Positions 7,717-16,829 of a stretch of DNA of 64,000 nucleotides are shown piece by piece (position 1 is the stretch's first letter; each line of letters opens with the position of its first letter). Source of the DNA: JAVBQO01 sp031548885 (GTDB taxonomy: Bacteria; Patescibacteriota; Saccharimonadia; Saccharimonadales; Saccharimonadaceae); contig JAVBQO010000001.1 of assembly GCA_031548885.1 (NCBI GenBank), positions 1-64,000 of the forward strand. Reading direction: 5' to 3'. Below the pieces are notes generated by a model. It was not told the DNA's origin, made no database searches, and was given only the letters and a program-made list of their open reading frames with translations. The translations under genes were made by a program, and so were the position numbers.

Positions 7717-8862
7717 CTAAATACTATCAACAATCCTCAAAACCTGCTCCGTCGACAGCGACGCATCGCCGTCAATCGTGTACAGAACGCCGCCGTTGAC
7801 CCACGCGGCTTTGTCGTCGTATCTGTAGATTGTCAGGCCTTTTTGTGACAAAGTTTGATAATTCGCGGTGTCGGGGCCGACTTTGTTTTCCAGCACGGCG
7901 CTACTGTCCCAACTGCTGTTTTGTTGCGTGATCGAATAGCGTTCGTTGTCGGTGTTTGATTTGTAATGCAACATAACTTGACCGGGCGCAAATGCCACTG
8001 GGCCGTCCAAATGATAGCCATTCGGGTTGTAATTCGGGTATTTCGCGTTGACGCCGGCCCGCGACGCGGCGACGCGCACCGACAGCGACGGCATGTTGAC
8101 GTAGGTAAAGTAGCCGCCCAGCAGCACGACGACGAACGCCGCCGACGCGATTGATAGCGCACTAAATTTTCGTTTCTTGCGTGGGGAATCTTTGGCCATG
8201 TGCGGTTTTTCCATCTGTTCGCGAATCAGCGCGTTTTTCAATTCGCGGGAGTTGGCCGGTTTGGCAACGACCGGATTTTTCGCGATTTGGACAGAGTGTT
8301 TTTGTTCGGCACGCGCCACGATGTCGGGTTTGACGGCCGGTCGATCCGGCACTGGCGCAAACGTTTTCGCAATCGGTCCGACGGTCGGCTGCGTGACCGG
8401 TTTGAGTTTGGCTGCGGCTGGTTCGGCAGCGCGGCGCACCGTCAGTTTGACAGCGGCCGATTCATTTTTCGCAAATTTACTGACCATCGGGCTGGTGGCG
8501 ACGGGCGCCGAAGAGGTTCGGGCGCGGTAATTGACGACTTTGCCGGCTGGTTTGCTGACGAATTGGCGGTTGAGCGTGCGCGAGCGAGCCGGTTTTTTGA
8601 CATTTTGAACTGGCGCTACGCGTTGAGTGCGAACACGATCAACGGCGGTCGGCCCGGTTTTCGCAGGCGCAGGATTGCCGGCGACGATTTTTCCGAGCTC
8701 ATCAACGAAATCCATCGAATGCGTCGGGCGCGGCGTCGGCGATTTCACAACTACTTTTTCAATTTTTTCGACAACTGGCGCGGGTTTCGGCGTGTCCACA
8801 ATCGGCAAACCGGTGTTCGCGTCGTACAACTTACCATTTATAACCACGGTGTTTTTTGTCAT
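7717..8862 (-). CDS. Single-pass membrane protein with long basic Pro/Ala-rich cytoplasmic region
   Basis: 381 residues. Residues 1-225 are low-complexity, rich in Lys, Ala, Pro and Val, and should lie in the cytoplasm. A membrane segment near 232-252 (ALSIASAAFVVVLLGGYF) is followed by an extracellular domain of about 125 residues (PNYNPNGYHLDGPVAFAPGQV, then YRYDDKAAWVNGGVLYTIDG). The external domain resembles small putative lipoprotein-like domains but no family can be named. It is transcribed divergently from the PEGA protein at 8960. The role is unknown; cell envelope is likely. Confidence 0.8.
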   Translation of the reverse strand: MTKNTVVINGKLYDANTGLPIVDTPKPAPVVEKIEKVVVKSPTPRPTHSMDFVDELGKIVAGNPAPAKTGPTAVDRVRTQRVAPVQNVKKPARSRTLNRQFVSKPAGKVVNYRARTSSAPVATSPMVSKFAKNESAAVKLTVRRAAEPAAAKLKPVTQPTVGPIAKTFAPVPDRPAVKPDIVARAEQKHSVQIAKNPVVAKPANSRELKNALIREQMEKPHMAKDSPRKKRKFSALSIASAAFVVVLLGGYFTYVNMPSLSVRVAASRAGVNAKYPNYNPNGYHLDGPVAFAPGQVMLHYKSNTDNERYSITQQNSSWDSSAVLENKVGPDTANYQTLSQKGLTIYRYDDKAAWVNGGVLYTIDGDASLSTEQVLRIVDSI

Positions 8863-8942
8863 CCCTGTTCCCCATTTCTTGTTACTATCTAGCTTAAGCT
8901 AAATAGCGCGTCATTTCAAGAGGCAAATTTCGCGAAAAGTGC

Positions 8943-8948
8943 TATAAT
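8943..8948 (+). promoter_or_regulatory. Extended -10 TGCTATAAT
   Basis: GTGCTATAAT ends 11 bases before the ATG at 8960, predicting a leader of a few bases. Confidence 0.6.
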
Positions 8949-8959
8949 GAAACGCGAAA

Positions 8960-10387
8960 ATGCAAAAACATCACACACGCCGCAAACAATTGACAATCCG
9001 TTGGTTTACGTACGGATGTATGACTATCGCCGTTGTGTTCGGGCTGCTGGCGTGTTTTGCGTGGGTTTCGGGATTTCGGTTGGATTTGGGAAATCGCGAG
9101 ATTTCGCAGGTTTCGCTGGTCCAATTTCGCAGTTTTCCGTCCGGCGCAAATGTTGACATAAATGACAAAAAGCAATCGTTCACGACACCGGGGCGGCAAA
9201 ATGTCAAATCTGGTGCGACTGACTTGAAAATATACAAAAACGGCTACAACGATTGGTCGAAAACTGTCACTGTGCGGTCGGGCGAAATCCGTTGGATTGA
9301 TTATGTGCGGTTGATTCCGCAAACCATCACGACTGATTCGGTCAAGTCGTTCGACAGCATCAAACAAATGATGGCCTCACCCGACAAACATTGGCTGTTG
9401 TTGCGAACCACCAATGACAAACCGAATATTACGCTGGCCGATATTTCCGATCCAAAAAATATCCGTTTTTCGCAGTTGACGATTCCGGCTGATATGATGA
9501 CAACGCCGCCGGAAGGCCAAACCAGTTCGTTTTCGCTGATCGAATGGGATGACGGATCGCGGTTTGTGATGATCAAGCATGACTATGGTGCTGGTAGCGA
9601 AATTATTCGGCTGGATCGCAAAAACCCCGGCGCGGCGGACAATTTGACGCGTGATTTCAATTTGAATATTTCGTCGCCGCATTTCGCGGGCAGCAGCGGC
9701 AATGTGTTTTACGCTTTGACAGGAACGGATTTGCGAAAATTTGATGTCGGTAACAAATCGGTGTCGGCGCCGCTGGTAACTGGCGTTTCGGCGTACAATT
9801 TGTACGGCGATAGCAAATTGGCGTACGTCGCAACGACCAACGCCGAACCGAAACAGCAAATCGTTGGCGTGTATGTCGATGGCAAAAACACGATTGTGCG
9901 GACTTATGACAGCATCAAAAGGACGTTTGCCCAGTTCACGCATTATTATGACAGCGACTATTTGGCGATCGGCCGCGGCGAAACGGTGTCGATCATTCCG
10001 TCGCCGTTGTCGGCTGGTGCCAGCAACAGTTCGGCGATTTATTTGTCCAGCCCCGGCGGCATGGATTTCATGGAATTTAGCGAATCGGGACGGTTTGTAG
10101 TGGCGGGACTCGACATGAACAAAGTGAGCTATGATCTGGAAACCGGCGACAACTACGTTTTCCAGACGGCCGGTACGAGCGGTGCGCCGTACTGGGTTGA
10201 CGAATTTCACATGGTCAATTATACGAACGGCGAAATCGAATTGATGGAGTTCGATGGCACCAACCGTAGTCGAATTGTCAGCGGTCGCGGTGCAGTCGTG
10301 CTGTCGAGCGACGGCAGATATTTGTTGAGTTTGGGTGACGGTTCGGCTGGGGCGATTTTGCAGCGATCGAAGATGATTGTTGACTAG
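8960..10387 (+). CDS. Membrane-anchored PEGA domain / beta-propeller-like protein
   Basis: 475 residues. A basic N terminus and one membrane segment (about 16-37) are followed by a PEGA-type domain (FRSFPSGANVDINDKKQ ... TTPGRQNVKSG) and then repeated strands consistent with a beta-propeller (SPDKHWLLL, GSRFVMIKHDY, SESGRFVVAG, SSDGRYLLSLG). PEGA domains are common in surface proteins. It is probably an extracellular binding or sensory protein. Single-gene unit next to the sortase gene, convergent with it. Confidence 0.8.
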   Translation: MQKHHTRRKQLTIRWFTYGCMTIAVVFGLLACFAWVSGFRLDLGNREISQVSLVQFRSFPSGANVDINDKKQSFTTPGRQNVKSGATDLKIYKNGYNDWSKTVTVRSGEIRWIDYVRLIPQTITTDSVKSFDSIKQMMASPDKHWLLLRTTNDKPNITLADISDPKNIRFSQLTIPADMMTTPPEGQTSSFSLIEWDDGSRFVMIKHDYGAGSEIIRLDRKNPGAADNLTRDFNLNISSPHFAGSSGNVFYALTGTDLRKFDVGNKSVSAPLVTGVSAYNLYGDSKLAYVATTNAEPKQQIVGVYVDGKNTIVRTYDSIKRTFAQFTHYYDSDYLAIGRGETVSIIPSPLSAGASNSSAIYLSSPGGMDFMEFSESGRFVVAGLDMNKVSYDLETGDNYVFQTAGTSGAPYWVDEFHMVNYTNGEIELMEFDGTNRSRIVSGRGAVVLSSDGRYLLSLGDGSAGAILQRSKMIVD

Positions 10388-10413
10388 GTCACACTTTCGT
10401 TCTTTTGCGAAAT

Positions 10414-11625
10414 CTATTGCCCGCCAAATATCCGCTCGAACAATGTCGGTGTATTGCCGGTAATTTTGTTGACGGTCGGTGCGCTATTGACCGGCGCGGC
10501 GTCGGCAGCTTTGTTGGGATCGGGGTTGATTTGTGTGCCATACACAACCAAGCGGCGCAACGCGGTGCCCGGCGGGTCGCACGTGATCAGCGTGGCGTAC
10601 GGTTTGTCGTTGCCGATGGCTAGTTTGCCGACTTGCTCCGGCGCGATGACTTCTTTGGCGGTGACTTGGTAGGTGTAGCGTTTGCCTTGATAGTTCAGAT
10701 AGAACAAATCGCCGTTGTTCAATTTGTCCAATTGCACAAAAATAAATTTGTACTGGCCGTCGTTGAACACGTCCGACGAACTGTGCCCTAAAATCACGGT
10801 GTTGCCGTTTTGCCCCGGAAAACTATTCGCGCCAGGAATCGGATAATGCACCACGCCGTGTTTGAGCGCTTCCTGCACGGTTGCTTCATCCAGCGCCGGC
10901 AAATTGTAAATCACCGGTGCCTCGACGTTGATTTTCGGGATGATAATCTCCGGATCCGGGCCGACCGGTTGGTTTTCGCCGGTGCCGACGATGATGTTTT
11001 GTTCGCTGATCTGGCCGGGGCTGACGAAGGCGCTGACGCTAGAAAAAATAATTTGGTTGAATTGAATAAACAGCGCGATCAGAACCACGCAGCCCGCGGC
11101 GATGATCGGCCAAAAATGACGACTTTTGCGGACTTTTTGGGCGCTACGTTTGACTTTTGACAATAAGTCATTTCGCAACTCGTCCAACGCCTGATCCTGC
11201 GTCAAAACGGTCGACAATTTGGTTTCGTGATCGTGCACAACGACTTCGGCCTGTTGTTGGTCGAAACGCTTTTTCTGGGCCTGCATTTGGGCAATATAAT
11301 ATTTTTCGTAATATTTTTGGTAATATTGCTGCCACGCCGAATGGTATTGTTTCTGCGCGGCGGTGCGAGCTTGCAGCGCGGCGGCCTTTTTCGCGGCCTC
11401 GTCATTGTCGGCCAAATTCGCGGTGTTACTGGTCGGCGCGTGCGTTTGTTCGTACGGATTTTCTGGCGATGAAGGCTGGGCAGACCGCGTGTTTTGTTGC
11501 GTCGCCATCGGGCCGTCGTCGTTCTGATAAATCTGATCAATTTGGTGCCGAACCACGTTGGCAGCGGCCTGACGGTCATCAGGATTTGACAAATTTGGAA
11601 TTGGTCGCTGAGTTTTTGGATCCAT
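10414..11625 (-). CDS. Sortase with long cytoplasmic N-terminal region
   Basis: 403 residues. The first 175 residues are unusual for a sortase: Gln/Asn/Tyr-rich, with repeated Tyr-Gln-Lys segments (about 95-125), presumably cytoplasmic. A membrane segment lies near 178-200. The C-terminal sortase barrel has the catalytic His (ILGHSSS, about 275), Cys (LITCDPPGT, about 350) and Arg (LRRLVVYG). It would link surface proteins to the envelope, although no substrate with an LPXTG-like signal was seen in this window. A TACAAT box lies 23 bases before the ATG. Confidence 0.9.
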   Translation of the reverse strand: MDPKTQRPIPNLSNPDDRQAAANVVRHQIDQIYQNDDGPMATQQNTRSAQPSSPENPYEQTHAPTSNTANLADNDEAAKKAAALQARTAAQKQYHSAWQQYYQKYYEKYYIAQMQAQKKRFDQQQAEVVVHDHETKLSTVLTQDQALDELRNDLLSKVKRSAQKVRKSRHFWPIIAAGCVVLIALFIQFNQIIFSSVSAFVSPGQISEQNIIVGTGENQPVGPDPEIIIPKINVEAPVIYNLPALDEATVQEALKHGVVHYPIPGANSFPGQNGNTVILGHSSSDVFNDGQYKFIFVQLDKLNNGDLFYLNYQGKRYTYQVTAKEVIAPEQVGKLAIGNDKPYATLITCDPPGTALRRLVVYGTQINPDPNKAADAAPVNSAPTVNKITGNTPTLFERIFGGQ

Positions 11626-11801
11626 GAAAAATAATGCTTTCGGTTACAATTGTAGCATTTTTCGCGTAGAAACGCTGGATTTTTGGCGCGGATTGCGGTA
11701 GAATTGTTCTCGCAGTGGTTTTTGCTTTGCGAAAAGTTTCGTATTCGCCGAAAACGTTGCGAAATTAACAATTCGTGCGATATTCGCAAATTATGATTTG
11801 G

Positions 11802-11888
11802 GCCGCGGTGGCGGAATTGGTAGACGCGCCGGACTCAAAATCCTGTGAGCATTAGCTCGTGAGGGTTCAAGTCCCTCCCGCGGCACCA
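11802..11888 (+). tRNA. tRNA-Leu (CAA)
   Basis: 87 bases with encoded CCA. The acceptor GCCGCGG pairs with CCGCGGC. The anticodon loop CTCAAAA gives CAA (reads UUG). A long variable arm (GAGCATTAGCTC) is typical of leucine tRNA. T arm GGTTCAAGTCC. Confidence 0.93.
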
Positions 11889-12068
11889 ATCATAGTTTAC
11901 GATGCTATACAAATAAATATGTTTGCGAAGCACCTCGGCAGAATTTGGCAAGTCGGTCTGGACTTTTTCGCATAAACGTGATAACATGGTTCGGTTGATT
12001 TATGACTTCGTGTAGGTTCCCAGTTTGCTCGAATTCATGTTTCGCAAACTATTAAACGAAGGATAAAT
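11889..12068 (+). other. Leader region of the DEAD-box helicase gene
   Basis: 180 bases between tRNA-Leu and the helicase start. Two weak -10 boxes (near 11904 and 11982) and an SD-like AAGGAT before the ATG are seen. A long leader is exceptional here, and long leaders of RNA helicase genes are often cold-regulated; no fold can be shown by eye. Confidence 0.35.
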
Positions 12069-13304
12069 ATGTCTTATTCAAATCACGCGCATCGCGACAA
12101 TGTTGGTCGTGGGCGCAATCGCGGTCACGCGAGTTTTCGCAAAAATAACCGGCCGCAGAATCGTAATAAAAAGTCGAAAAAACTCGGCGAAAATATTCAC
12201 TTTTCCAAATACATCAAACCCGCGAAACCAGTTGTCGCCGAAGAAATCTACGTGCCGACGCATACGTTTGCTGATTTTGCGATCGACGATTTGCTGAAAC
12301 GCAACATCGCGAAAAAAGGCATCACGACGCCGTCGCCGATTCAGGATCAATCGATTCCGGTCGCGCTGGCGGGAAATGACGTTATCGGTGTTGCGAACAC
12401 GGGAACCGGCAAAACTTTGGCGTTTGCGATTCCGGTTTTGAATCGCATTTTGCACGACAAATCTGCGAAAGCGTTGATCGTGGCGCCGACGCGTGAATTG
12501 GCTCAACAGATCGAAATCGAGATGAAAAATATTGCGAAAAACTCAAGATTGTTTGGCGCGATTTTGATTGGCGGCACAAACATGACACCGCAATTTTTGG
12601 CGCTGCGCCAGAATCCGGAAATTGTCATCGGTACGCCCGGCCGCATCAAAGATCATTTGGAGCGTGGATCGCTGGACTTGTCGGACTTTAACATCGTGGT
12701 TTTGGACGAGTTCGACCGGATGTTGGACATGGGATTTGTGGCGGACATGCGGCGGATTTTGTCGCAGTTGGCGGATGAGCGCCAGAGCTTCTTTTTCTCG
12801 GCGACACTGGACAAAAAAGTCATGGAATTGGTCGACGAATTTGCGAACGAGCCGGTAACGATTTCGGTCAAATCCGGCGAAACGACCGATAATGTTGATC
12901 AAAACGTGTTGTTTTATGGCGACAAATTGGACAAAATCGAAAAATTGCACGACTTGCTGATCGCAGACGCCGCGAAAAAAGTTTTGGTTTTCGACGAAAC
13001 GAAATATGGCGCGGACCGCTTGGGCAAAGCTCTAACCGAACGCGGTTTCGCAGCCGGTTCGATTCACGGCGGCAAAACGCAGGGTGCGCGGCAGCGGACT
13101 TTGAATGAATTCAAATCGAACAAAATCAATGTGTTGGTCGCGACGGATGTGGCGGCGCGTGGCATCGATGTTTCGGACGTTACGCACGTCATCAATTACG
13201 CCGAACCGCAGACTTATACAGATTATGTGCACCGAATTGGGCGGGCTGGACGCGCCGGAAAAACCGGTTTCGCAGTGACGTTTGTCGCGAAAAACAATTC
13301 GTAA
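12069..13304 (+). CDS. DEAD-box-type ATP-dependent RNA helicase
   Basis: 411 residues. A basic, Asn/Arg-rich N-terminal tail (1-50) precedes the helicase core: Q motif (KKGITTPSPIQ), motif I (ANTGTGKT), motif Ia (APTRELAQQ), motif II, motif III (SAT), motif V (ATDVAARGID) and motif VI (HRIGRAGR). Motif II reads VLDEFDRM, so the box is DEFD instead of DEAD. It remodels RNA in ribosome assembly or mRNA decay. It lacks the long C-terminal tail of CsdA-type enzymes. Confidence 0.93.
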   Translation: MSYSNHAHRDNVGRGRNRGHASFRKNNRPQNRNKKSKKLGENIHFSKYIKPAKPVVAEEIYVPTHTFADFAIDDLLKRNIAKKGITTPSPIQDQSIPVALAGNDVIGVANTGTGKTLAFAIPVLNRILHDKSAKALIVAPTRELAQQIEIEMKNIAKNSRLFGAILIGGTNMTPQFLALRQNPEIVIGTPGRIKDHLERGSLDLSDFNIVVLDEFDRMLDMGFVADMRRILSQLADERQSFFFSATLDKKVMELVDEFANEPVTISVKSGETTDNVDQNVLFYGDKLDKIEKLHDLLIADAAKKVLVFDETKYGADRLGKALTERGFAAGSIHGGKTQGARQRTLNEFKSNKINVLVATDVAARGIDVSDVTHVINYAEPQTYTDYVHRIGRAGRAGKTGFAVTFVAKNNS

Positions 13305-13311
13305 ACTTTGA

Positions 13312-14097
13312 CTAAGCCAACCACGACGCAACCGCCGATTCCAGTGGTTGTTCCGGCGTCCACAACCAATACGTCGCCGATTTCGCGGCCACCGTGCCGT
13401 TCCACATCAACGCCGGCGCATCGAAATTCTGCGTGACGACTTCCCCGCCGTGCGCACACATCAAATTGTTTTGATGAAAAGCGGTGATCGTGACCGGATA
13501 CGTGACGGTAAACTTTCGCAGCGCGTCGACGACTTGTGTCAATTGTTGCGAAAACGTCAGAACTTTCGGGTAATACACGGCACCGAATAATTTTTGTAAT
13601 TGCGAAAAACTGACGATCAAATGTGTTTTTTCGCGATTAATTAATTTCTCGCTGGCCGGTCGCAACAAATCGATGGCGTCGCGCGTGATTGTCAATGGCC
13701 GGTTGGTTTTCGCGATCAATTCCTCGTACAGAATCGCCGTTTCCGAATTGGCACCCGAATCGCCGATCAGCAGCACGCCATTGGCCCATTCGCAGCCGGC
13801 CAGCAAATCGACCAAACCGCTTTTCGCGAAACCGCCGCTGGGATTGGTCGGCGTGAATATTCCTTCGATCATGTCGGGCGGCAAAGTTTTTTTCAGTGCG
13901 TCGGGCAGCGCGACTTTGACATGTCCCGCGCCTGTTTTCGCAGCAATTTGAAATGCGTTCGCGACGCCCAGAAATCCCAATTTGTTGCCGCCGACAATCA
14001 GTAAGTTTCCGGCCTGATCGCGACGTTCCGGTCGCGAAAATTCGATATCAGGAAACAGTGATTCGCCGAATTTCTGACGCCGCCAATGCTCATTCAT
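13312..14097 (-). CDS. ADP/ATP-dependent NAD(P)H-hydrate dehydratase-like protein
   Basis: 261 residues with a ribokinase-like fold related to the C-terminal domain of YjeF (NnrD): AGNLLIVGGNKLGFLGVA near 30-47 and TGAGHVKVALP near 55-65. This family repairs damaged NAD(P)H hydrates. The Gly-rich C-terminal catalytic segment (typically GxGDxL) is replaced by a divergent WNGTVAAKSATYW, so activity is uncertain and it may have another substrate. The start overlaps the end of the HAD gene upstream (14094-14097), in a five-gene operon. It converges on the helicase gene with 7 bases between stop codons. Confidence 0.72.
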   Translation of the reverse strand: MNEHWRRQKFGESLFPDIEFSRPERRDQAGNLLIVGGNKLGFLGVANAFQIAAKTGAGHVKVALPDALKKTLPPDMIEGIFTPTNPSGGFAKSGLVDLLAGCEWANGVLLIGDSGANSETAILYEELIAKTNRPLTITRDAIDLLRPASEKLINREKTHLIVSFSQLQKLFGAVYYPKVLTFSQQLTQVVDALRKFTVTYPVTITAFHQNNLMCAHGGEVVTQNFDAPALMWNGTVAAKSATYWLWTPEQPLESAVASWLA

Positions 14098-14810
14098 CGT
14101 AACGTGTACCTTCCTTCGTCGGGCGATAACTCATATATGACGTTTTTGCGTTCAACGACAATCGGCCACGAATTTTGTTTGGCGGTTTCGAACAGTTCGC
14201 GTTCTGGATTGAAGGCGATCGGGTTCTCGACCAATTCCAGCATTGTGGCGTCGGAAATCGAGTCGCCGATGGCGTAGCTGCCTTCCCACGACAGATCGTG
14301 TTTGGCGATCAAGCCGGTTAGCGCTTTGTTTTTGTCAAAAACTGGCGAATTGATTTGGCCAGTAAAACAGAGCTGATCGTCGCATACAAATTCGGCGGCT
14401 TCGTAATCGTCGAATCCGTAATGTTTGGCAACTTTGGCGACGATTTCGCGCGGCGAACCAGAGACTATTAGCAGGAAATAATTTTCGCGTTTCAGTTTTG
14501 CGATCAAATTGCGCGTGTAGGTGTAAGCTTGACCGATGTATTCCTCGGTAATTTCGTCGACCGTTTCGATGTATTTGGCGTGATCCAACGTTTTGATTCG
14601 CGCCAAAAACTCGCCGACCAAAACGCGTTCGTACGCTGCGAACGATGAATCGCGCTCGCGATTTTTCCATTTCATGCGTGCGTCGTGCAAAATTTGCCAC
14701 ATGTCGTCACCCAAATCGCCACGTTTGGCCAAGCGATTAATCACTGCATGATATAATTGCCATCGAATTAATGTGCCATCGATGTCGAAAACGGCGAATT
14801 TTTTACTCAT
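14094..14810 (-). CDS. HAD family phosphatase (SerB-like, class IB)
   Basis: 238 residues. Motif I FDIDGTLI holds the two catalytic aspartates. Motif II LLIVSGSP, motif III Lys region, and motif IV IGDSISDATML match HAD-IB enzymes related to phosphoserine phosphatase. The substrate is unknown. ATG 14810 follows a TGATG overlap with the small upstream gene; GTG 14813 is an alternative start. Part of the operon running from the guanylate-kinase-like gene to the hydrate dehydratase-like gene, all joined by overlaps. Confidence 0.87.
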   Translation of the reverse strand: MSKKFAVFDIDGTLIRWQLYHAVINRLAKRGDLGDDMWQILHDARMKWKNRERDSSFAAYERVLVGEFLARIKTLDHAKYIETVDEITEEYIGQAYTYTRNLIAKLKRENYFLLIVSGSPREIVAKVAKHYGFDDYEAAEFVCDDQLCFTGQINSPVFDKNKALTGLIAKHDLSWEGSYAIGDSISDATMLELVENPIAFNPERELFETAKQNSWPIVVERKNVIYELSPDEGRYTLR

Positions 14811-15007
14811 CACAACCCCTCTTTCGTTTTATTGTACTCACTTTTTGCAGCAGTCCATGCGTCAATTTGCTCGGAACTCGTTTTGCCTTTGAATATTTTG
14901 GCAGGATATTTTTTCGCTGAAATTGCTAATTTTCGATCAATCCCAGCCGAGATATCGAGATTGTTTACCTGGAACGATTTGCCGGATTGTTTCGGTGCCT
15001 GACTCAT
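14810..15007 (-). CDS. Small basic protein, unknown
   Basis: 65 residues, Lys-rich and probably soluble, no family recognised. The start ATG 15007 is chosen because AAAGGAGG lies four bases upstream, one of the best SD sequences in the window; the ATG overlaps the stop of the upstream gene (ATGA). The strong SD inside an operon of coupled genes suggests that this product is needed in higher amounts than its neighbours. Confidence 0.72.
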   Translation of the reverse strand: MSQAPKQSGKSFQVNNLDISAGIDRKLAISAKKYPAKIFKGKTSSEQIDAWTAAKSEYNKTKEGL

Positions 15008-15723
15008 GCAACCTCCTTTATCAATTGTAAACATTTTCGCAACATCTGGCGATTTTCATTCTGGATAAGCTGATCGATCGGCGTGCCATCAATAAATTCC
15101 ATCGCATTTTCTGCAGTTTGCGCATAATTCCCTTCGATATTTTGCAGCAAAAATACGTCGTTCGGATGCTGATTTAGCTGCCACGAAACCGAAATTCGCG
15201 CTTCGTTCAGGCGTTTGATGAATGTTTTCGGATCGCCGGCGTATCGTTCGCGCAATCGCGACAGCCAAATTTCTGGATTTGTGACCAATCCGATTGTCAA
15301 CGTCTGTGCAAAAGTTTTTCGCAGCGGTTCGACGACTTGCGACAACGTGTCTAACAGATTGATTTTGGCTGGGAAGCTGTGCGGGTATGTACCGTAAATA
15401 TCGCCGGTCGTTGGATGAATCGCGAACTGCACGACGCGTCGGTTCGCGATGTCGTTGACAATTTGCGAAACTTTTTCTGGCGAAATAAATTCGTACAAGT
15501 TCGGATCGTCGTTCGGTCGCGGCGCACGCGTCACAAACGATCGCGTGCGACCGATTTGCGCCGGATTTAGTTCGACCAGCGCGTTTTCGATGGTGGTTTT
15601 GCCCATCGCGCTGGGCGCAACGAACATCACCAGCGTTTTGTTGCCAATTTCCGCCCGGGTTTCGGCGGACGGAACGTAGGTTTTTTGTAGTTGCGAAAGT
15701 TTCGCGATGGTTGCGGGATTCAT
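15004..15723 (-). CDS. Guanylate-kinase-like P-loop protein
   Basis: 239 residues. P loop APSAMGKTT near 37-45, and TRSFVTRAPRPNDD with YEFIS match the GMP-binding part of guanylate kinase. The protein is longer than true Gmk (about 200) and diverges in the C-terminal half, so it may be a paralogue. It is the first gene of a five-gene operon. ATG 15723 lies six bases after TATAAT (15730-15735): leaderless. Confidence 0.75.
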   Translation of the reverse strand: MNPATIAKLSQLQKTYVPSAETRAEIGNKTLVMFVAPSAMGKTTIENALVELNPAQIGRTRSFVTRAPRPNDDPNLYEFISPEKVSQIVNDIANRRVVQFAIHPTTGDIYGTYPHSFPAKINLLDTLSQVVEPLRKTFAQTLTIGLVTNPEIWLSRLRERYAGDPKTFIKRLNEARISVSWQLNQHPNDVFLLQNIEGNYAQTAENAMEFIDGTPIDQLIQNENRQMLRKCLQLIKEVA

Positions 15724-15963
15724 ATTTCAATTATAGTGAAAAATTGCAGAAATGCGAAAACGCCTCGCCGGAAGCTGCGAAACTCGGGCGAAAGTATTTT
15801 CACATGCTGCGAAATTATTAAAATGTTTCGCCTCAAACAGTCCTCGTTTCGTCAAAAACAGTTTTGCGATTTACTCGGATTTTGGGGAGTTTGCGGCAAG
15901 TCAATTTGTTTCGCAAGCTTAACCAATAAATCATAAATCAAATCAGAAATAATTGCGTCAATG
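15724..15963. other. Intergenic region rich in the TGCGAAA word
   Basis: 240 bases between two minus-strand genes. It contains the leaderless promoter of the 15723 gene and several TGCGAAA/TTTCGCA copies (near 15756, 15776, 15810, 15910). No convincing gene or RNA was found. Confidence 0.6.
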
Positions 15964-16767
15964 TCAATCCAAATCAACCGTCACGCTTACCGGACAGTGA
16001 TCGCTTCCCATCTGCCCGGGATAAATTTCCGCGTCAGAAATACTTTTCGCAATCTCCCGTGAAGCCAAAAAGTAGTCAATCCGCCAGCCGACGTTGCGTG
16101 CACGCGAATTTGCCCAATGTGTCCACCAAGTGTATTTTGCGGATTCGTCGCCGTGAATTTTGCGAAACGTGTCGACGAATCCAGCATCTAGGAAATTCTG
16201 GAATCCTTGACGCTCCTCGTCGGTAAATCCGTGTTTGCCAACATTTTGTTTCGGGTTGGCCAAGTCAATTTCACGGTGCGCCACGTTCAAATCGCCACAA
16301 AAAATTACCGGTTTCGTGGCCTCTAAATCTTGACAATATTCCAAAAATGCCGGATCCCATTTGTCGCCACGCAGCGGCAAGCGCGTCAATTCGCGTTTCG
16401 CATTCGGCGTGTAAACTGTGACTAGAAAAAATTTGTCGTATTCGGCCGTCAAAACGCGGCCCTCGTGTGTCGGATCGCCGTGCGGGTCGTCGCGAAAATT
16501 GTATTTGGCGGTGATTTCGTCGGAAAATCCGTAGCGCACCGCGACCGGTTCGGTTTTGGTAAAAATTGCCACGCCGGAATAGCCGGCGCGGTCGGCGCTG
16601 TTCCAAAATTCGTGATATTGCGGAAAGTCGAGCTCGGCTTGACCTTGCTTCGCTTTTGTTTCCTGGAGACACAGAATGTCCGGGTCGTACTGCGCGATGA
16701 ATTTGGCGAATTCGCCTTTGTTGACGACGGCGCGGATGCCGTTTACGTTCCAGGAAAAAATCTTCAT
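15964..16767 (-). CDS. xth: Exodeoxyribonuclease III / AP endonuclease
   Basis: 267 residues, full length for the family. Motifs: KIFSWNVNGIRA (Asn), LCLQETKA (catalytic Glu), CGDLNVAHREIDL (Asp/Asn), and GSDHCPVSV (catalytic Asp-His) at the C terminus. It acts in base excision repair, cutting at abasic sites and trimming 3' ends. The ATG lies six bases after TATAAT (16774-16779), so it is predicted leaderless. Single-gene unit. Confidence 0.96.
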   Translation of the reverse strand: MKIFSWNVNGIRAVVNKGEFAKFIAQYDPDILCLQETKAKQGQAELDFPQYHEFWNSADRAGYSGVAIFTKTEPVAVRYGFSDEITAKYNFRDDPHGDPTHEGRVLTAEYDKFFLVTVYTPNAKRELTRLPLRGDKWDPAFLEYCQDLEATKPVIFCGDLNVAHREIDLANPKQNVGKHGFTDEERQGFQNFLDAGFVDTFRKIHGDESAKYTWWTHWANSRARNVGWRIDYFLASREIAKSISDAEIYPGQMGSDHCPVSVTVDLD

Positions 16768-16829
16768 AACTTTATTATAGCCTATTGTCGCGCGAAAATC
16801 CGCGACGACAATCGCGGACTTTGCGAAAA

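Noticed and set aside
10388..10413. Terminator between convergent PEGA and sortase genes
   Set aside because: The 26-base gap holds no stem of more than 4 bp.
15724..15963. tmRNA or RNase P RNA gene in the gap
   Set aside because: No conserved tRNA-like ends or P4 helix sequence were seen; only TGCGAAA words and a promoter.
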